Source of the DNA: Pseudoxanthomonas winnipegensis
GTDB lineage: Bacteria > Pseudomonadota > Gammaproteobacteria > Xanthomonadales > Xanthomonadaceae
Direction: 5' to 3'
Assembly: GCF_004283755.1 (NCBI RefSeq)
Contig: NZ_SHMH01000001.1
Coordinates: 372,001 to 436,000, forward strand
DNA length: 64,000 nt
In this document: positions 19,280 through 27,339 of the stretch, piece by piece
How the letters are laid out: the number at the start of each line of letters is the position of its first letter
Numbering within the stretch: the stretch's first letter is position 1
Made by a program: the position numbers and the translations under genes
The notes under the pieces: model-generated
Database searches by the model: none
What the model saw: the letters and a program-made list of their open reading frames with translations, nothing else
Told to the model about the DNA's origin: nothing

Positions 19280-20803
19280 ATGACCCGCTCCCCCTCCGTG
19301 CGCATGAATGCGCTGGCCAACTATCTGGGGCAGGGTGTCTCGACGCTGGTCGGCATCGTGTTCGTGCCGTTCTATCTGAAGTACCTGGGGGCCGAGGCCT
19401 ATGGCCTGGTCGGGTTCTTCGTGGTGCTGCAGCTGTGGCTGGGGCTGCTGGACGTGGGGCTGTCGCCGATGCTCAACCGCGAGGTGGCGCGTGCGCGCGC
19501 CACGGCGGAGGGCTTCACGGACTTCCGCCGGATCCTGCGCAGCGTCGAGCTGATCTTCGCCGGCATCGCGCTGGTGACCGGGCTGGCGATGAGTGCGGCC
19601 AGTCCGCTGATCGGCGCGCACTGGTTCAAGGTGCAGACGCTGGACCCGGGCCAGGTCAGTCTGTGCGTGGCGCTGATGGGCTGGATGATCGGCCTGCGCT
19701 TCTTCGCCTCGATCTACCGCACCGCGCTCAACGGCATGGAGGCGCAGGTCTCGCTCAACGCCATCAACATCGTGCTGGCGCTGGTCAAGGCGCTGGGGTC
19801 GCTGGCGGTGCTGAAGTTCGTCAGCCCCACGCCGCTGGCGTTCTTCCTGTTCCAGCTGGTGGTGGCCGTGGTCGAGCCGGTGGTGCTGGCCTGGCGCAGC
19901 TACCAGGTGTTCCCGGCCACGGCCATGCGCATCGGCCTGCGCTTCGCCCGGGCGCCGCTGGTGGCCGCCCTGCCCTTCGGCCTGAGCGTGGCCTACACCT
20001 CGGTGCTGTGGATGCTGCTGTCGCAGCTGGACCGGCTGCTGCTGTCCGGCCTGCTGCCGTTGACCGACTACGGCTATTTCTCGCTGGTCACCGCGCTGTG
20101 TGGGGCGGTGATCCTGGCGGCCTCGCCGATCAGCAGTGCGCTGATCCCGCGCCTGACCTATCTGCACTCGCGTGGGGAGATCGGGCCGCTGGTGCGCCTG
20201 TACCGCAGCGCGACCCAGCTCACCGCGGTGGTGATGATTCCGCTGACCGGCATGGTGGCGGTGTTCGGCGAGGAGCTCATGTACGCCTGGACCGGCAACC
20301 TGGCCGCGGCGCAGTGGGCCGCGCCGATCCTGTTCTGGTACATGGTCGGCATCGCGTTCCTCACCTTCACCTCCTACCAGTACTACCTGCAGTACGCCTT
20401 CGGCGATCTGCGCCTGAACCTTCGGGTGAGCACGGTACAGGCCGTGCTGGGGGCGCCGCTGATCGCCTGGTCGGCCTACCGCTACGGGGCGATGGGCACG
20501 GCGCTGTCCACCTGTGCCGTGCAGGTGGTGACCTTTGTGGCCTACCCACCGGTGGTGCAGCGGCGGCTGGTGCCGGGCCTCTATGGCGCCTGGATGCGCC
20601 AGGATCTGCTGCCGATCGCCGCCTGTGCGCTGGTGACGCTGGCCGTGCTGTACGGGCTCGGGCGGCACTGGGTCATGGGCCTGGGTCGGCTGGAGATCTT
20701 CCTGGCGCTGAGCGCGATGGGCCTGTGCGTGATGGCCGCCGCGGCGCTGGGCAGTTCGGTCCTGCGCGCGCATCTGGTTCGCAAACCCCTCCCCCACGCA
20801 TAG
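19280..20803 (+). CDS. Polysaccharide flippase (Wzx-like, MOP superfamily)
   Basis: A 507-residue membrane protein with about a dozen hydrophobic segments, of the polysaccharide-transport family of MOP flippases, which move lipid-linked glycans across the inner membrane. The N-terminal NALANYLGQGVSTLVGIVFVPFYLKYLGAEAYGLVGFF region (here cited in part) is typical. The paired glycosyltransferase 13 bp downstream supports a role in O-antigen or exopolysaccharide assembly. Start uncertain: ATG at 19280 was preferred, ATG at 19244 would add 12 residues. The two genes lie between long direct repeats and far from any visible polysaccharide cluster. Confidence 0.88.
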   Translation: MTRSPSVRMNALANYLGQGVSTLVGIVFVPFYLKYLGAEAYGLVGFFVVLQLWLGLLDVGLSPMLNREVARARATAEGFTDFRRILRSVELIFAGIALVTGLAMSAASPLIGAHWFKVQTLDPGQVSLCVALMGWMIGLRFFASIYRTALNGMEAQVSLNAINIVLALVKALGSLAVLKFVSPTPLAFFLFQLVVAVVEPVVLAWRSYQVFPATAMRIGLRFARAPLVAALPFGLSVAYTSVLWMLLSQLDRLLLSGLLPLTDYGYFSLVTALCGAVILAASPISSALIPRLTYLHSRGEIGPLVRLYRSATQLTAVVMIPLTGMVAVFGEELMYAWTGNLAAAQWAAPILFWYMVGIAFLTFTSYQYYLQYAFGDLRLNLRVSTVQAVLGAPLIAWSAYRYGAMGTALSTCAVQVVTFVAYPPVVQRRLVPGLYGAWMRQDLLPIAACALVTLAVLYGLGRHWVMGLGRLEIFLALSAMGLCVMAAAALGSSVLRAHLVRKPLPHA

Positions 20804-20816
20804 GCAGCCCTCCCCC

Positions 20817-21806
20817 ATGGCCCCTCTGGTTTCGATCGTCATTCCCGCCTACCGCGCGGCCGAGTTCATCGGCCGTGCGGTGGCCTCGGTGCAGCAGCAG
20901 ACGCTGCAGGATTTCGAGATTCTCATCGTCGACGACGCCTCGGGCGACGACACGCTGGCCACGGCTCAGGCGTTGGCCGCGCAGGACGCGCGCATCCGGG
21001 TCTTCACGCAGGCGCGCAACGGGGGCGTGGCGGTGGCGCGCAACACGGGCATCGATCAGGCGCGCGGGCGCTATCTCGCGTTCCTGGATGCCGACGATGC
21101 GCTGCTGCCGGAGCGGCTGGAGCGGCTGGTCGCGCTGGCCGATGCGCAGGCGCTGGACGTGGTCGGCGACAACCAGTGGCTGCGCGATGTGCATCTGGAC
21201 CGCAACGTCGGGGTGATGGCGTTCAATCCGGGGGACGCGCCGATGCGGCTGGATGCGGCGACGTTTCTGCGCAACTCCGACAACGTGCCCAAGGTGCGCG
21301 AGATCCTGTCGGGGCGGATCGCCGCCTATTTCCCGGTGATCAAGCCGATCGTGCGCCGCGAGTTCCTGCAGGCGCATGCGCTGCGCTACGACCCGGCCTG
21401 CAAGATCGGGGAGGACTTCGATCTGCACATCCGCTGCCTGCTGGAAGGCGCCAGCGTGGTCATCGTGCCGGAGGCGTACTACGTGTACACCCTGCCGTAC
21501 AGCGAGGTGTCCAGGACGCGCTCGCCGCATTCGCGCACGGTGATGAATCTGCAGCCGGTGCTGCGCAACGTGGACCATCTGCTGCACGCCTATCGCGATC
21601 GTCTGTCGCCCGAGCTGCGGCGGGCGCTGGCGCGCTGCAAGCAGGGGGCGCAGGGGCTGCAGCAGTTCGAACAGATCAAGGCCGATCTCTACGGGGGCCG
21701 CGCCGCGGCGGTGCTGGACCTGGCCACCACGCCGCGGCTGTGGGGCTACGCGGCGCGCTCGACCTCGATCAAGCTGCGCAACCTGTCGTCGCGGTTGGCT
21801 TCTTGA
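20817..21806 (+). CDS. Family 2 glycosyltransferase
   Basis: A 329-residue GT-A-fold glycosyltransferase (GT2). The N-terminus VSIVIPAYRAAEFIGRAV, EILIVDDASGDDT (Asp39-Asp40), NGGVAVARNTGI and the metal-binding FLDADD (Asp91, Asp93) are all standard. It would transfer a sugar from an activated donor to a lipid-linked or polysaccharide acceptor on the cytoplasmic side. No membrane segment is evident. It follows the flippase by 13 bp and is presumably co-transcribed. Donor and acceptor are unknown. Confidence 0.92.
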   Translation: MAPLVSIVIPAYRAAEFIGRAVASVQQQTLQDFEILIVDDASGDDTLATAQALAAQDARIRVFTQARNGGVAVARNTGIDQARGRYLAFLDADDALLPERLERLVALADAQALDVVGDNQWLRDVHLDRNVGVMAFNPGDAPMRLDAATFLRNSDNVPKVREILSGRIAAYFPVIKPIVRREFLQAHALRYDPACKIGEDFDLHIRCLLEGASVVIVPEAYYVYTLPYSEVSRTRSPHSRTVMNLQPVLRNVDHLLHAYRDRLSPELRRALARCKQGAQGLQQFEQIKADLYGGRAAAVLDLATTPRLWGYAARSTSIKLRNLSSRLAS

Positions 21807-21886
21807 GCGGCAGCGCGAGGGCGAGGTAGCCACGCTGCTCGCTTTCGGCGGACCAAGTGGCGTCGGCGCTTTGACTTCGGAAGGGC

Positions 21887-22223
21887 AGTGGTCCGGCGGG
21901 CGGGGGCCGCTTTTCCCTCAATCAGGGCATCCTGCCCTGATTCGGGCGCTCGGCGTCCTGCCTCGCTAGGCGCGGCCCCCACCCGCCGGCCCGCTGCGGC
22001 ACGCGTCAAGTCACAAGGCTTCGGTTTGGGGGCGTTCGAGGCCCTTTCCTTGCGCACGCCGCGATCAGTAACAGGAAATCATCGACTTGAGGCCCCCTCC
22101 CTTGCGCGCAGCGCAGGGGAGGGATGGGGAGGGGTCGAGGCTTTCCCGGTCAAGCCACAGAAGCGAAGAGCAAAAGCACCCCACCCCGGCCCTCCCCTTC
22201 GCCTGCGGCGAAAGGGAGGGGGC
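21887..22223. repeat. Long direct repeat, right copy
   Basis: Second copy of the repeat at 18801-19140, same orientation. It holds the nested palindrome at 21893-21989 (one arm mismatch relative to the first copy) and a GC-rich two-armed repeat at 22092-22223. The interval 21807-22440 otherwise holds only the porin terminator. Confidence 0.85.
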
Positions 22224-22380
22224 AAGGCGCTTGCCCAACGCCTTTGGGTCTAAAGCAGTCCTGATCTTTCCGACCGCGGCGCCTCGACCCGGCCGGGCGC
22301 GGCTCCTCGGCCAAGTGGGCTCTCCGCCCACGTGCGCATGTCATCCGGTACACGTCCCGCGCACGCTAATGAAAAACCAC

Positions 22381-22407
22381 AAAAAAAAGCGGGCCCGAAG
22401 GCCCGCT
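22381..22407 (-). terminator. Rho-independent terminator of the porin gene
   Basis: On the minus strand AGCGGGCC pairs with GGCCCGCT around a TTCG loop and is followed by eight T residues. It lies about 35 bp past the porin stop codon. Confidence 0.92.
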
Positions 22408-22440
22408 CTCTTCCACGTCGAAGGACGCGGCGCGGCGTGC

Positions 22441-23562
22441 TTAGAACATCACCTGCGCGCGCACTTCGAAGGCGTTGGGGTCGACTTCCACGCCGGCGCG
22501 GCGGCTGTAGGCCTTGATGTAGTTGGCCTGCACCTTGAAGTGCTTGGAGTAGTAGTAGTTGGCGCCCACGGTCCAGTCGTGCTGGTAGCCGCCGCGGATG
22601 CCGGCGTCGTTGAGGTCCAGGTCGCTGTAGCGCAGCAGCAGTTCCACGGCGCCGGCGGGGTTCTTGGGCACGACGTTGCCGAGCGTGCCGTTGTAGGGGC
22701 GCGACTCGCCGGTGACGATCCAGCTGCCGTAGACGGTGTTGCCCTGGGCGTGGAAGTCGCTGTAGCCATCGCGCGCGACCTGTTCCTCCAGGTGCTCGGC
22801 CAGCACGGTGAACGGGCCGGCGATGCGGATGAACTCCAGGCCGCCGCGTTCGATATGGGTGGTGCCCGGCAGGGCACCGCTGTCGATCAGGCGCGTGTCG
22901 GTCAGGCCAGCCTCGATCTTGGTGCGCACGCGGGTGGAGGTGGCGTCCGGGTTCTCGACCGAATAGCCCACGCCCAGGTGGATGACATCGCCCTCGGCCT
23001 TGTGCGGCGTCCAGGCGAAGTGACCCGCCATGGTCGTGCCGGAGTTGGTGCCTTCCATCGTCGCGCCGGACAGCGCCTGCAGCTGCACGTTCCAGGTCTT
23101 GCGGGTCAGCGACCACTCCACGCCGGTGCGCCGGCCTTCGTAGATGGCCTGGGTGGCCAGCGGCGCTTCCAGGAAGGAGATGGTGCGCGAGGCGCCGACC
23201 GAGTCCAGGCCGATCGGGGTCTTGAAGTAGCCCACGCGGATGGCGCCGTAGTCCTTGCCGAACCAGGCCTTGGTCTGGAAGCGCGCGGCCACGTCCAGCC
23301 ACAGATGCGACTGGTAGTCGTACTGGGCGCCGATCTCGAACACGCCATCGAGCTTGTAGAACGCGCCGAACTCCTTGCGCCGCATGTCGTCGGCGTTCTC
23401 GAAGCGCGCGTCGTCGCCGCTGAAGTGGTTCTGGTCGTAGGCGAAGTTGCCGGTGATGCCCAGCTGCCCGCCGTTGTCGAATTTGTAGCTGGTCGGCCAG
23501 TCCGCCGCGCTCGCAGCGCCCGCGGCGCACAGAAGACCTGCGGTGAGCAGTGTCCGCTTCAT
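22441..23562 (-). CDS. OprP/OprO-type phosphate-selective porin
   Basis: A 373-residue outer-membrane porin of the phosphate/polyphosphate-selective O/P family, forming trimeric beta-barrel channels. A signal peptide (MKRTLLTAGLLCAAGAASA) is followed by alternating amphipathic strands and the C-terminal aromatic residue Phe (VRAQVMF) needed for barrel insertion. Family blocks include RVGYFKTPIGLDSVGASR and GVEWSLTRKTWNVQLQ. Ribosome site GGGAGA precedes the ATG at 23562. The anion specificity is inferred from family only. It has its own terminator and seems monocistronic. Confidence 0.9.
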   Translation of the reverse strand: MKRTLLTAGLLCAAGAASAADWPTSYKFDNGGQLGITGNFAYDQNHFSGDDARFENADDMRRKEFGAFYKLDGVFEIGAQYDYQSHLWLDVAARFQTKAWFGKDYGAIRVGYFKTPIGLDSVGASRTISFLEAPLATQAIYEGRRTGVEWSLTRKTWNVQLQALSGATMEGTNSGTTMAGHFAWTPHKAEGDVIHLGVGYSVENPDATSTRVRTKIEAGLTDTRLIDSGALPGTTHIERGGLEFIRIAGPFTVLAEHLEEQVARDGYSDFHAQGNTVYGSWIVTGESRPYNGTLGNVVPKNPAGAVELLLRYSDLDLNDAGIRGGYQHDWTVGANYYYSKHFKVQANYIKAYSRRAGVEVDPNAFEVRAQVMF

Positions 23563-24058
23563 GTTCTCTCCCAATGTGCTTGTGCATGCCCAGGCGCGGC
23601 GTTTGGCCGCGTGGCATGCGGGTGTGACGGCTTTGTCAGCCAGATGACGTGTGCAGGACTTTAGTCGCCCGCGCCGGCCGGGCTGTATAGCCCAATCGTC
23701 GAAAGTGCGGGTCGCGGGCAGGCCGTGGGCCCGCGACATCGGGCCGCGATGCGCCTGAACGGGGACGCGGCGTGGTGGGGACGGAGCGAGGTGGCGAGGG
23801 CATCGCCAGGCACGCGGATCAAGGGCGGCTCCCGGGCAGATCGAGGCCGGCCAGTGCATCACGCCGCGCGCGGCGCGGTGATAAGCATCGACCATGAACA
23901 GATGCCGCAGGCGCATCAGCGCCCTTCGCACTCACCGCCTTCAACCCCAACGCCAGCGAAGACCCACCTACCGTCATTCCCGCGAACGCGGGAATGACGG
24001 ATGGACGGATGGCTTGCTTCTGACGCCAGCCAGCAGATCCCCGCCAACGACCAATCGC
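23563..24058. other. Intergenic region upstream of the porin gene, with REP-like palindrome
   Basis: The 496-bp gap contains the porin promoter region and, at 23971-24000, a perfect palindrome with 14-bp arms (CCGTCATTCCCGCG) around AA, a REP-like unit also seen in variant form at 3146-3180, 7425-7443 and within 54417-54848. I found no credible gene here and no convincing Pho box. Confidence 0.65.
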
Positions 24059-24787
24059 CTACTTCCCGCCCCACCCCGGCATCTGCGCCGTATCCAGGCC
24101 ACCGGTCTCGAACTCGGCCGTGCGCGTGCCACCGGCCTTGACCGGGAACTCGATCTTCAGTGTCTTGGCCTGCGCGGCCAGCTTCCACAGGCCCTTGTAG
24201 TCCTCGATGAACATGGCAATGGCCTCATCGGTGTCCGGGCGCCAGGCGTCCATCGCCTTGGGCTTGCCGTCGTCGACGCTGACCTTGACCTTGCAGCCCT
24301 TCAGGCACGGGAAGTCGCCGGCCTTGAGCACCAGATAGGCGCTGCGCTTCCACTCGGGGTGGTCGCGGAACACCAGCTGCACGTCCTGCTTGCGGCCGCT
24401 GCCGTCGGTGTCCAGCGGCTCGGCGCTCATGATCGAGGCCGAGACCTGGGCGCCCTTGCCGATCATCACCTGGTTGTAGTTCCACAGGTTGGCCAGTCGG
24501 CGCTGTTCGCGCGCGGCGTCGGCCTTGGACTTGGCCTCGTCGTACTGCGCCTGGATCTTCTGCGCGGCCGGGCTGTCGGGATACTGCTGCAGCAGCGCGC
24601 TGCCGTGGGCGCGGGCCAGGTCCCAGTTCTGCGCGGTATAGGCCTGATCGAACTGCGCGGCCAGCGCGTCGGCGGCCTTGGCCTGCGCGGCGGCCTGCTG
24701 GGCGGCCTGTTCGCGGCGCTGGGCCTCCTGGTCGGTGCAGCCTGCCAGGGCCAGGGCACACAGGGCGACGGACAGCACGGCTTTCAT
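24059..24787 (-). CDS. Lipoprotein of unknown function
   Basis: A 242-residue predicted lipoprotein: hydrophobic signal with lipobox ALAGC (Cys17), then a helical Ala/Gln-rich region with repeated coiled-coil character (about 20-100) resembling a short tetratricopeptide-like stretch (FDQAYTAQNWDLARAHGSALLQQYPDSPAA), then a compact beta-rich domain with a Cys pair (DFPCLKGCKVKV). The start ATG at 24787 follows a GTG that could add one residue. I do not recognise a named family. It lies 196 bp after flgN on the same strand and might be read through from it, but nothing ties it to motility. Confidence 0.85.
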   Translation of the reverse strand: MKAVLSVALCALALAGCTDQEAQRREQAAQQAAAQAKAADALAAQFDQAYTAQNWDLARAHGSALLQQYPDSPAAQKIQAQYDEAKSKADAAREQRRLANLWNYNQVMIGKGAQVSASIMSAEPLDTDGSGRKQDVQLVFRDHPEWKRSAYLVLKAGDFPCLKGCKVKVSVDDGKPKAMDAWRPDTDEAIAMFIEDYKGLWKLAAQAKTLKIEFPVKAGGTRTAEFETGGLDTAQMPGWGGK

Positions 24788-24983
24788 CACGGGCGACTCC
24801 TCAACGGCGGGCGGGTTCGGGCCCGCCGGCGCGCTTGGGAGTTGCTTGCACCGGTTCAGTCAGTCGGTGACCAGCGAAGCCAGGCGGCGCGTGGCGAGGC
24901 ACACGGCGCACAGCGTACAGGGCGTGGCTGCGCCTGCCGAGCGCGGTCGGGCCCGCCCGTGGGCAGGCATCGCCGCAGGCCGC

Positions 24984-25331
24984 TCAGACGACGGCGAGGC
25001 TGCGCCCGTGGGCGCGCGTGCCGGCCAGGCCGGCGGCGTTGTAGGTGCCGGTGGATTCGACGCGGCCGAGGTGGCGCAGCGCCCAGTCCACTTCGCGGCG
25101 GCGGCGCGCCAGCAGCACGCCGTTGGCCTGGTTGAGCCGACGCAGATCGTCCAGGCGTTCGGCGGCGGCGGCCGGCGGCGGGTTGGCCTCGGCCTGGCGC
25201 AGCGCGCGCACCTTGGCCTCGGTGGAGGCCAGCAGGGCCATCACATCGTTGTCCAGCAGCGCGCGGCGTTCTTCCTGCAGCGCCTGCTCCAGCGCGCCCA
25301 GCGGGCCGTGGTCGAGCGTGGCGGTCGTCAT
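24984..25331 (-). CDS. flgN: Flagellar export chaperone FlgN
   Basis: A 115-residue FlgN-like chaperone, which binds the hook-filament junction proteins FlgK and FlgL before export. The protein is mostly helical, with LEQALQEERRALLDNDVMALLASTEAK near the N-terminus (here longer than the family core) and LRRLNQANGVLLARRRREVDWAL in the middle. Identification rests on size, helical pattern and position directly after flgM (1-bp gap), as in many gammaproteobacteria. Conservation within the family is low. Confidence 0.88.
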   Translation of the reverse strand: MTTATLDHGPLGALEQALQEERRALLDNDVMALLASTEAKVRALRQAEANPPPAAAAERLDDLRRLNQANGVLLARRRREVDWALRHLGRVESTGTYNAAGLAGTRAHGRSLAVV

Positions 25332-25332
25332 G

Positions 25333-25644
25333 TCAGCCTCCCAGCTCGCGGTCCAGGTCGAGCATGCGCGAGGCGATGGCCTGCGGGTCGATCGTGTAGC
25401 GGCCGTGGGCGATGGCGTCCTTGAGCGCGGCGACGCGCCCCATGTCGATGCCGGCCGGCGCCGATCCCAGTTCACGTCCCATGGCCTTGAGTCCTTCTGC
25501 GTCGCCGGTCAGGCTGAGGCGGTCGGTCTCGGCCGTGGCGGAAATGGGTTCGTTGCGCGCGCCACCGACCCGCGTGGCCGCCAGCGAGGCGGCGACGGTG
25601 GCGGCGTGTGCGGCCGGCGGCAGTCCGTCGATCTTGTAGCTCAT
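25333..25644 (-). CDS. flgM: Anti-sigma-28 factor FlgM
   Basis: A 103-residue FlgM, which holds the flagellar sigma factor FliA inactive until the hook is complete and FlgM is exported. The disordered N-terminal half begins MSYKIDGLPPA, and the FliA-binding C-terminal half contains DRLSLTGDAEGL and the typical GIDMGRVAALKDAIAHGRYTID segment (quoted in part). It is followed by flgN after one base. A sigma-28 promoter lies just upstream, giving the usual late feedback expression, and flgA is 97 bp upstream on the same strand. Confidence 0.95.
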   Translation of the reverse strand: MSYKIDGLPPAAHAATVAASLAATRVGGARNEPISATAETDRLSLTGDAEGLKAMGRELGSAPAGIDMGRVAALKDAIAHGRYTIDPQAIASRMLDLDRELGG

Positions 25645-25676
25645 GGGGCACTCCTGAAGTGCTTCAGTCGAACCCG

Positions 25677-25703
25677 GTAACGGCGTCCCAGGCAGGAACT
25701 TGA
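25677..25703 (-). promoter_or_regulatory. Sigma-28 (FliA) promoter of flgM
   Basis: On the minus strand TCAAGTTC, exactly 11 bases, then GCCGTTAC: six of eight bases agree with the enterobacterial consensus in each box (TAAAGTTT and GCCGATAA). It lies 33 bp upstream of the flgM ATG. Confidence 0.75.
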
Positions 25704-25710
25704 GACCTGG

Positions 25711-25727
25711 GTGACATATTTTGTCAC
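25711..25727. promoter_or_regulatory. Palindromic operator candidate between flgA and flgM
   Basis: GTGACA, five bases, TGTCAC: a perfect inverted repeat in an AT-rich core (TATTT), rare in this GC-rich DNA. It overlaps no coding sequence and sits just upstream of the flgM sigma-28 promoter. The binding protein is unknown; the half-site order differs from the FleQ box. Confidence 0.45.
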
Positions 25728-25741
25728 GTGCCTGTTCAGCT

Positions 25742-26407
25742 TCACTGGACGACGTCCACTTCGCCGGGGACCAGCGATACGCGGCCGCGTACCACCTTGT
25801 TGGAGGCGCTGTTCTGCACGGCCACGCGCTGGCCGGCCTGGGCGTTGCCCAGGGCCACGCCGGGCATGCGGATCTCCGCCCCGGCCACGCGCGAGACCAG
25901 CACGACCGGGTCGCCGCGGTGCAGCGGCTGGCCCTGCTGCAGGTCGCCGGCGGTGACGATGTCGCCGGCCGACAGGGCGCGGGCGGCGATGGCGCCGGTC
26001 AGCTGCTCGGGGCTGGCGAAGGTCGCGCCTTCGGTGGTGCCCAGGTCGCGGCGCTGGACGACCAGGTTGGCGTTGGCCACCGGTTCGCCCGGGCGCACCG
26101 GGCCACCGGCCACGACCACGTCGGCCTCGCGGCGCACGGTCACCGGGACGAAGATCTTCCAGCCCGGGGCATCGTCGCAGCGCACCTGGGCCATGCGCGT
26201 GCCCTGGGCCACGGCCTGCAGGGGCTGGGTGCAGGCCACCAGCCGCAGGGCGTTGTCCAGACGCGCCTCGCCCTGCGCCTGCGGGCCGCCGACCGCCTGC
26301 AGCGCCGCGGCGCGCACGGCGTCGAGCGACTGCAGTTCGGCGGCACGGCCATTGCCGGGCGCCAGCGCGGCCAGGGACAGGACGACGGAAGCGAGGCATC
26401 GGTTCAT
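25742..26407 (-). CDS. flgA: Flagellar P-ring assembly chaperone FlgA
   Basis: A 221-residue periplasmic protein needed to polymerise FlgI into the P ring. A signal peptide (to about residue 22, PGNGRAAE) precedes the region with the conserved cysteine pair (LVACTQPL, QVRCDDAPGW). The SAF-type domain follows, with GPVRPGEPVANANLVVQRRDL and the C-terminal VRGRVSLVPGEVDV. Length is typical. The only plausible start is the ATG at 26407, which has no ribosome site. A sigma-54 promoter lies only about 14 bp upstream, predicting an almost leaderless mRNA. It is divergent from flgB. Confidence 0.95.
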   Translation of the reverse strand: MNRCLASVVLSLAALAPGNGRAAELQSLDAVRAAALQAVGGPQAQGEARLDNALRLVACTQPLQAVAQGTRMAQVRCDDAPGWKIFVPVTVRREADVVVAGGPVRPGEPVANANLVVQRRDLGTTEGATFASPEQLTGAIAARALSAGDIVTAGDLQQGQPLHRGDPVVLVSRVAGAEIRMPGVALGNAQAGQRVAVQNSASNKVVRGRVSLVPGEVDVVQ

Positions 26408-26420
26408 GGCGGGCGTGGGT

Positions 26421-26435
26421 GCAAGTCCTGTGCCG
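26421..26435 (-). promoter_or_regulatory. Sigma-54 promoter of flgA
   Basis: On the minus strand CGGCACAGGACTTGC: -24 GG and -12 GC are exactly 12 bp apart. The predicted start of transcription is at about 26409, only two bases before the flgA ATG. Confidence 0.75.
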
Positions 26436-26473
26436 GTGGGGGCGAGGCCATGCGCTTTCAGTCATCTGGGATC

Positions 26474-26632
26474 GCCCCCTCCCTTTCGCGAAGCGAAGGG
26501 GAGGGATGGGGAGGGGTGCCTTTGCTTTTGCTTTTTTCGTGATGGGCGAGAAGGAGCAACGGCAACAGCAACAGCAACAAAATCAAAAGCCAACCCCTCC
26601 CCAGCCCTCCCCTGCTTCGCAAGGGAGGGGGC
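26474..26632. repeat. GC-rich two-armed repeat, copy 4
   Basis: Left arm 26474-26517, right arm 26593-26632, with a spacer containing GCAACGGCAACAGCAACAGC. It occupies the flgA-flgB divergent gap (26408-26951), which also holds both sigma-54 promoters; the rest (26640-26900) shows no gene. Confidence 0.85.
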
Positions 26633-26900
26633 CAAGCAGCATTGCGGGGGAGGGAGACCAAGCGTTGCATCGCGAGACGCGCGCGAGGGGATGAGAGGCG
26701 CGAACTGCGCAGTGCGTCGCAGGTGCCGGATTTTTGGCAAGGCGGTGGCGAGCGTGTCGCCTGGCACGCGCTCGCCGCTGTGCGCCCGTACCGAACACGC
26801 CGCCGCACCAAAACCCAGTTAGTGCTCGCGCGCGTAGGCGCATGACCACCCGCGCATCAAAGCCGTCGGCATCCCGACACGCGTGCCTGCGCGCCGGGCG

Positions 26901-26915
26901 TGGCACGCCGCTTGC
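26901..26915 (+). promoter_or_regulatory. Sigma-54 promoter of the flgBCDE operon
   Basis: TGGCACGCCGCTTGC matches the -24/-12 consensus perfectly. Predicted start about 26927, 25 bp before the flgB ATG, leaving room for the GGAG ribosome site. Confidence 0.9.
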
Positions 26916-26951
26916 CTTGCCCTGGACGTACATCCGTCCCCGGAGCGTCCC

Positions 26952-27326
26952 ATGTCCGACTTCCTTGGTATCCACGGCACTGCGCTGGCCATCCGCGAGC
27001 AGCGGCTGCAGCTGCTGGCCTCGAACATCGCCAACGCCGACACCCCCGGCTACCAGGCGCAGGACCTGGACTTCAACGCGGCCCTGGGCGCGGCCCTGCA
27101 GGCCCCGGCCGGCGCCAACGCGCTGGAGGGCGGCAACGCCATCGGCCAGGCCGGCGCGGCGGCGCATTTCTACCGCCCGTCCAGCCAGCCCAGCCTGGAC
27201 GGCAACACCGTGGACGGCGATCGCGAGAACGCCGCCTACGCCCAGGCCACGCTGGAGTACCGAGCCTCGCTGTCGTTCATCGAATCCAAGGTGCGGTCGA
27301 TACTGACCGCCATCACCGGCCAGTAA
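26952..27326 (+). CDS. flgB: Flagellar basal-body rod protein FlgB
   Basis: A 124-residue proximal rod subunit, exported by the flagellar type III system. The N-terminal rod signature is present: LAIREQRLQLLASNIANADTPGYQAQDLDF (quoted in two overlapping pieces in the protein, with the SNIANADTPGY core at about 28-38). The C-terminal helix LEYRASLSFIESKVRSIL is typical. Length is slightly below the usual 130-138. First gene of flgBCDE, 13 bp before flgC. Confidence 0.96.
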   Translation: MSDFLGIHGTALAIREQRLQLLASNIANADTPGYQAQDLDFNAALGAALQAPAGANALEGGNAIGQAGAAAHFYRPSSQPSLDGNTVDGDRENAAYAQATLEYRASLSFIESKVRSILTAITGQ

Positions 27327-27339
27327 GCGAGGTCCCGCC

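Noticed and set aside
23622..23650. Pho box upstream of the OprP-like porin gene
   Set aside because: GTCAT and CGTCAC half-sites are visible on the minus strand, but their spacing does not keep the 11-bp period of a Pho box.
22087..23664. Long plus-strand frame opposite the porin gene
   Set aside because: It is antisense to a clear porin with signal peptide and terminator, and its product is low-complexity.
26757..26775. Second sigma-54 promoter upstream of flgB
   Set aside because: TGGCACGCGCTCGC has a -24 element, but no TTGC at the required distance.
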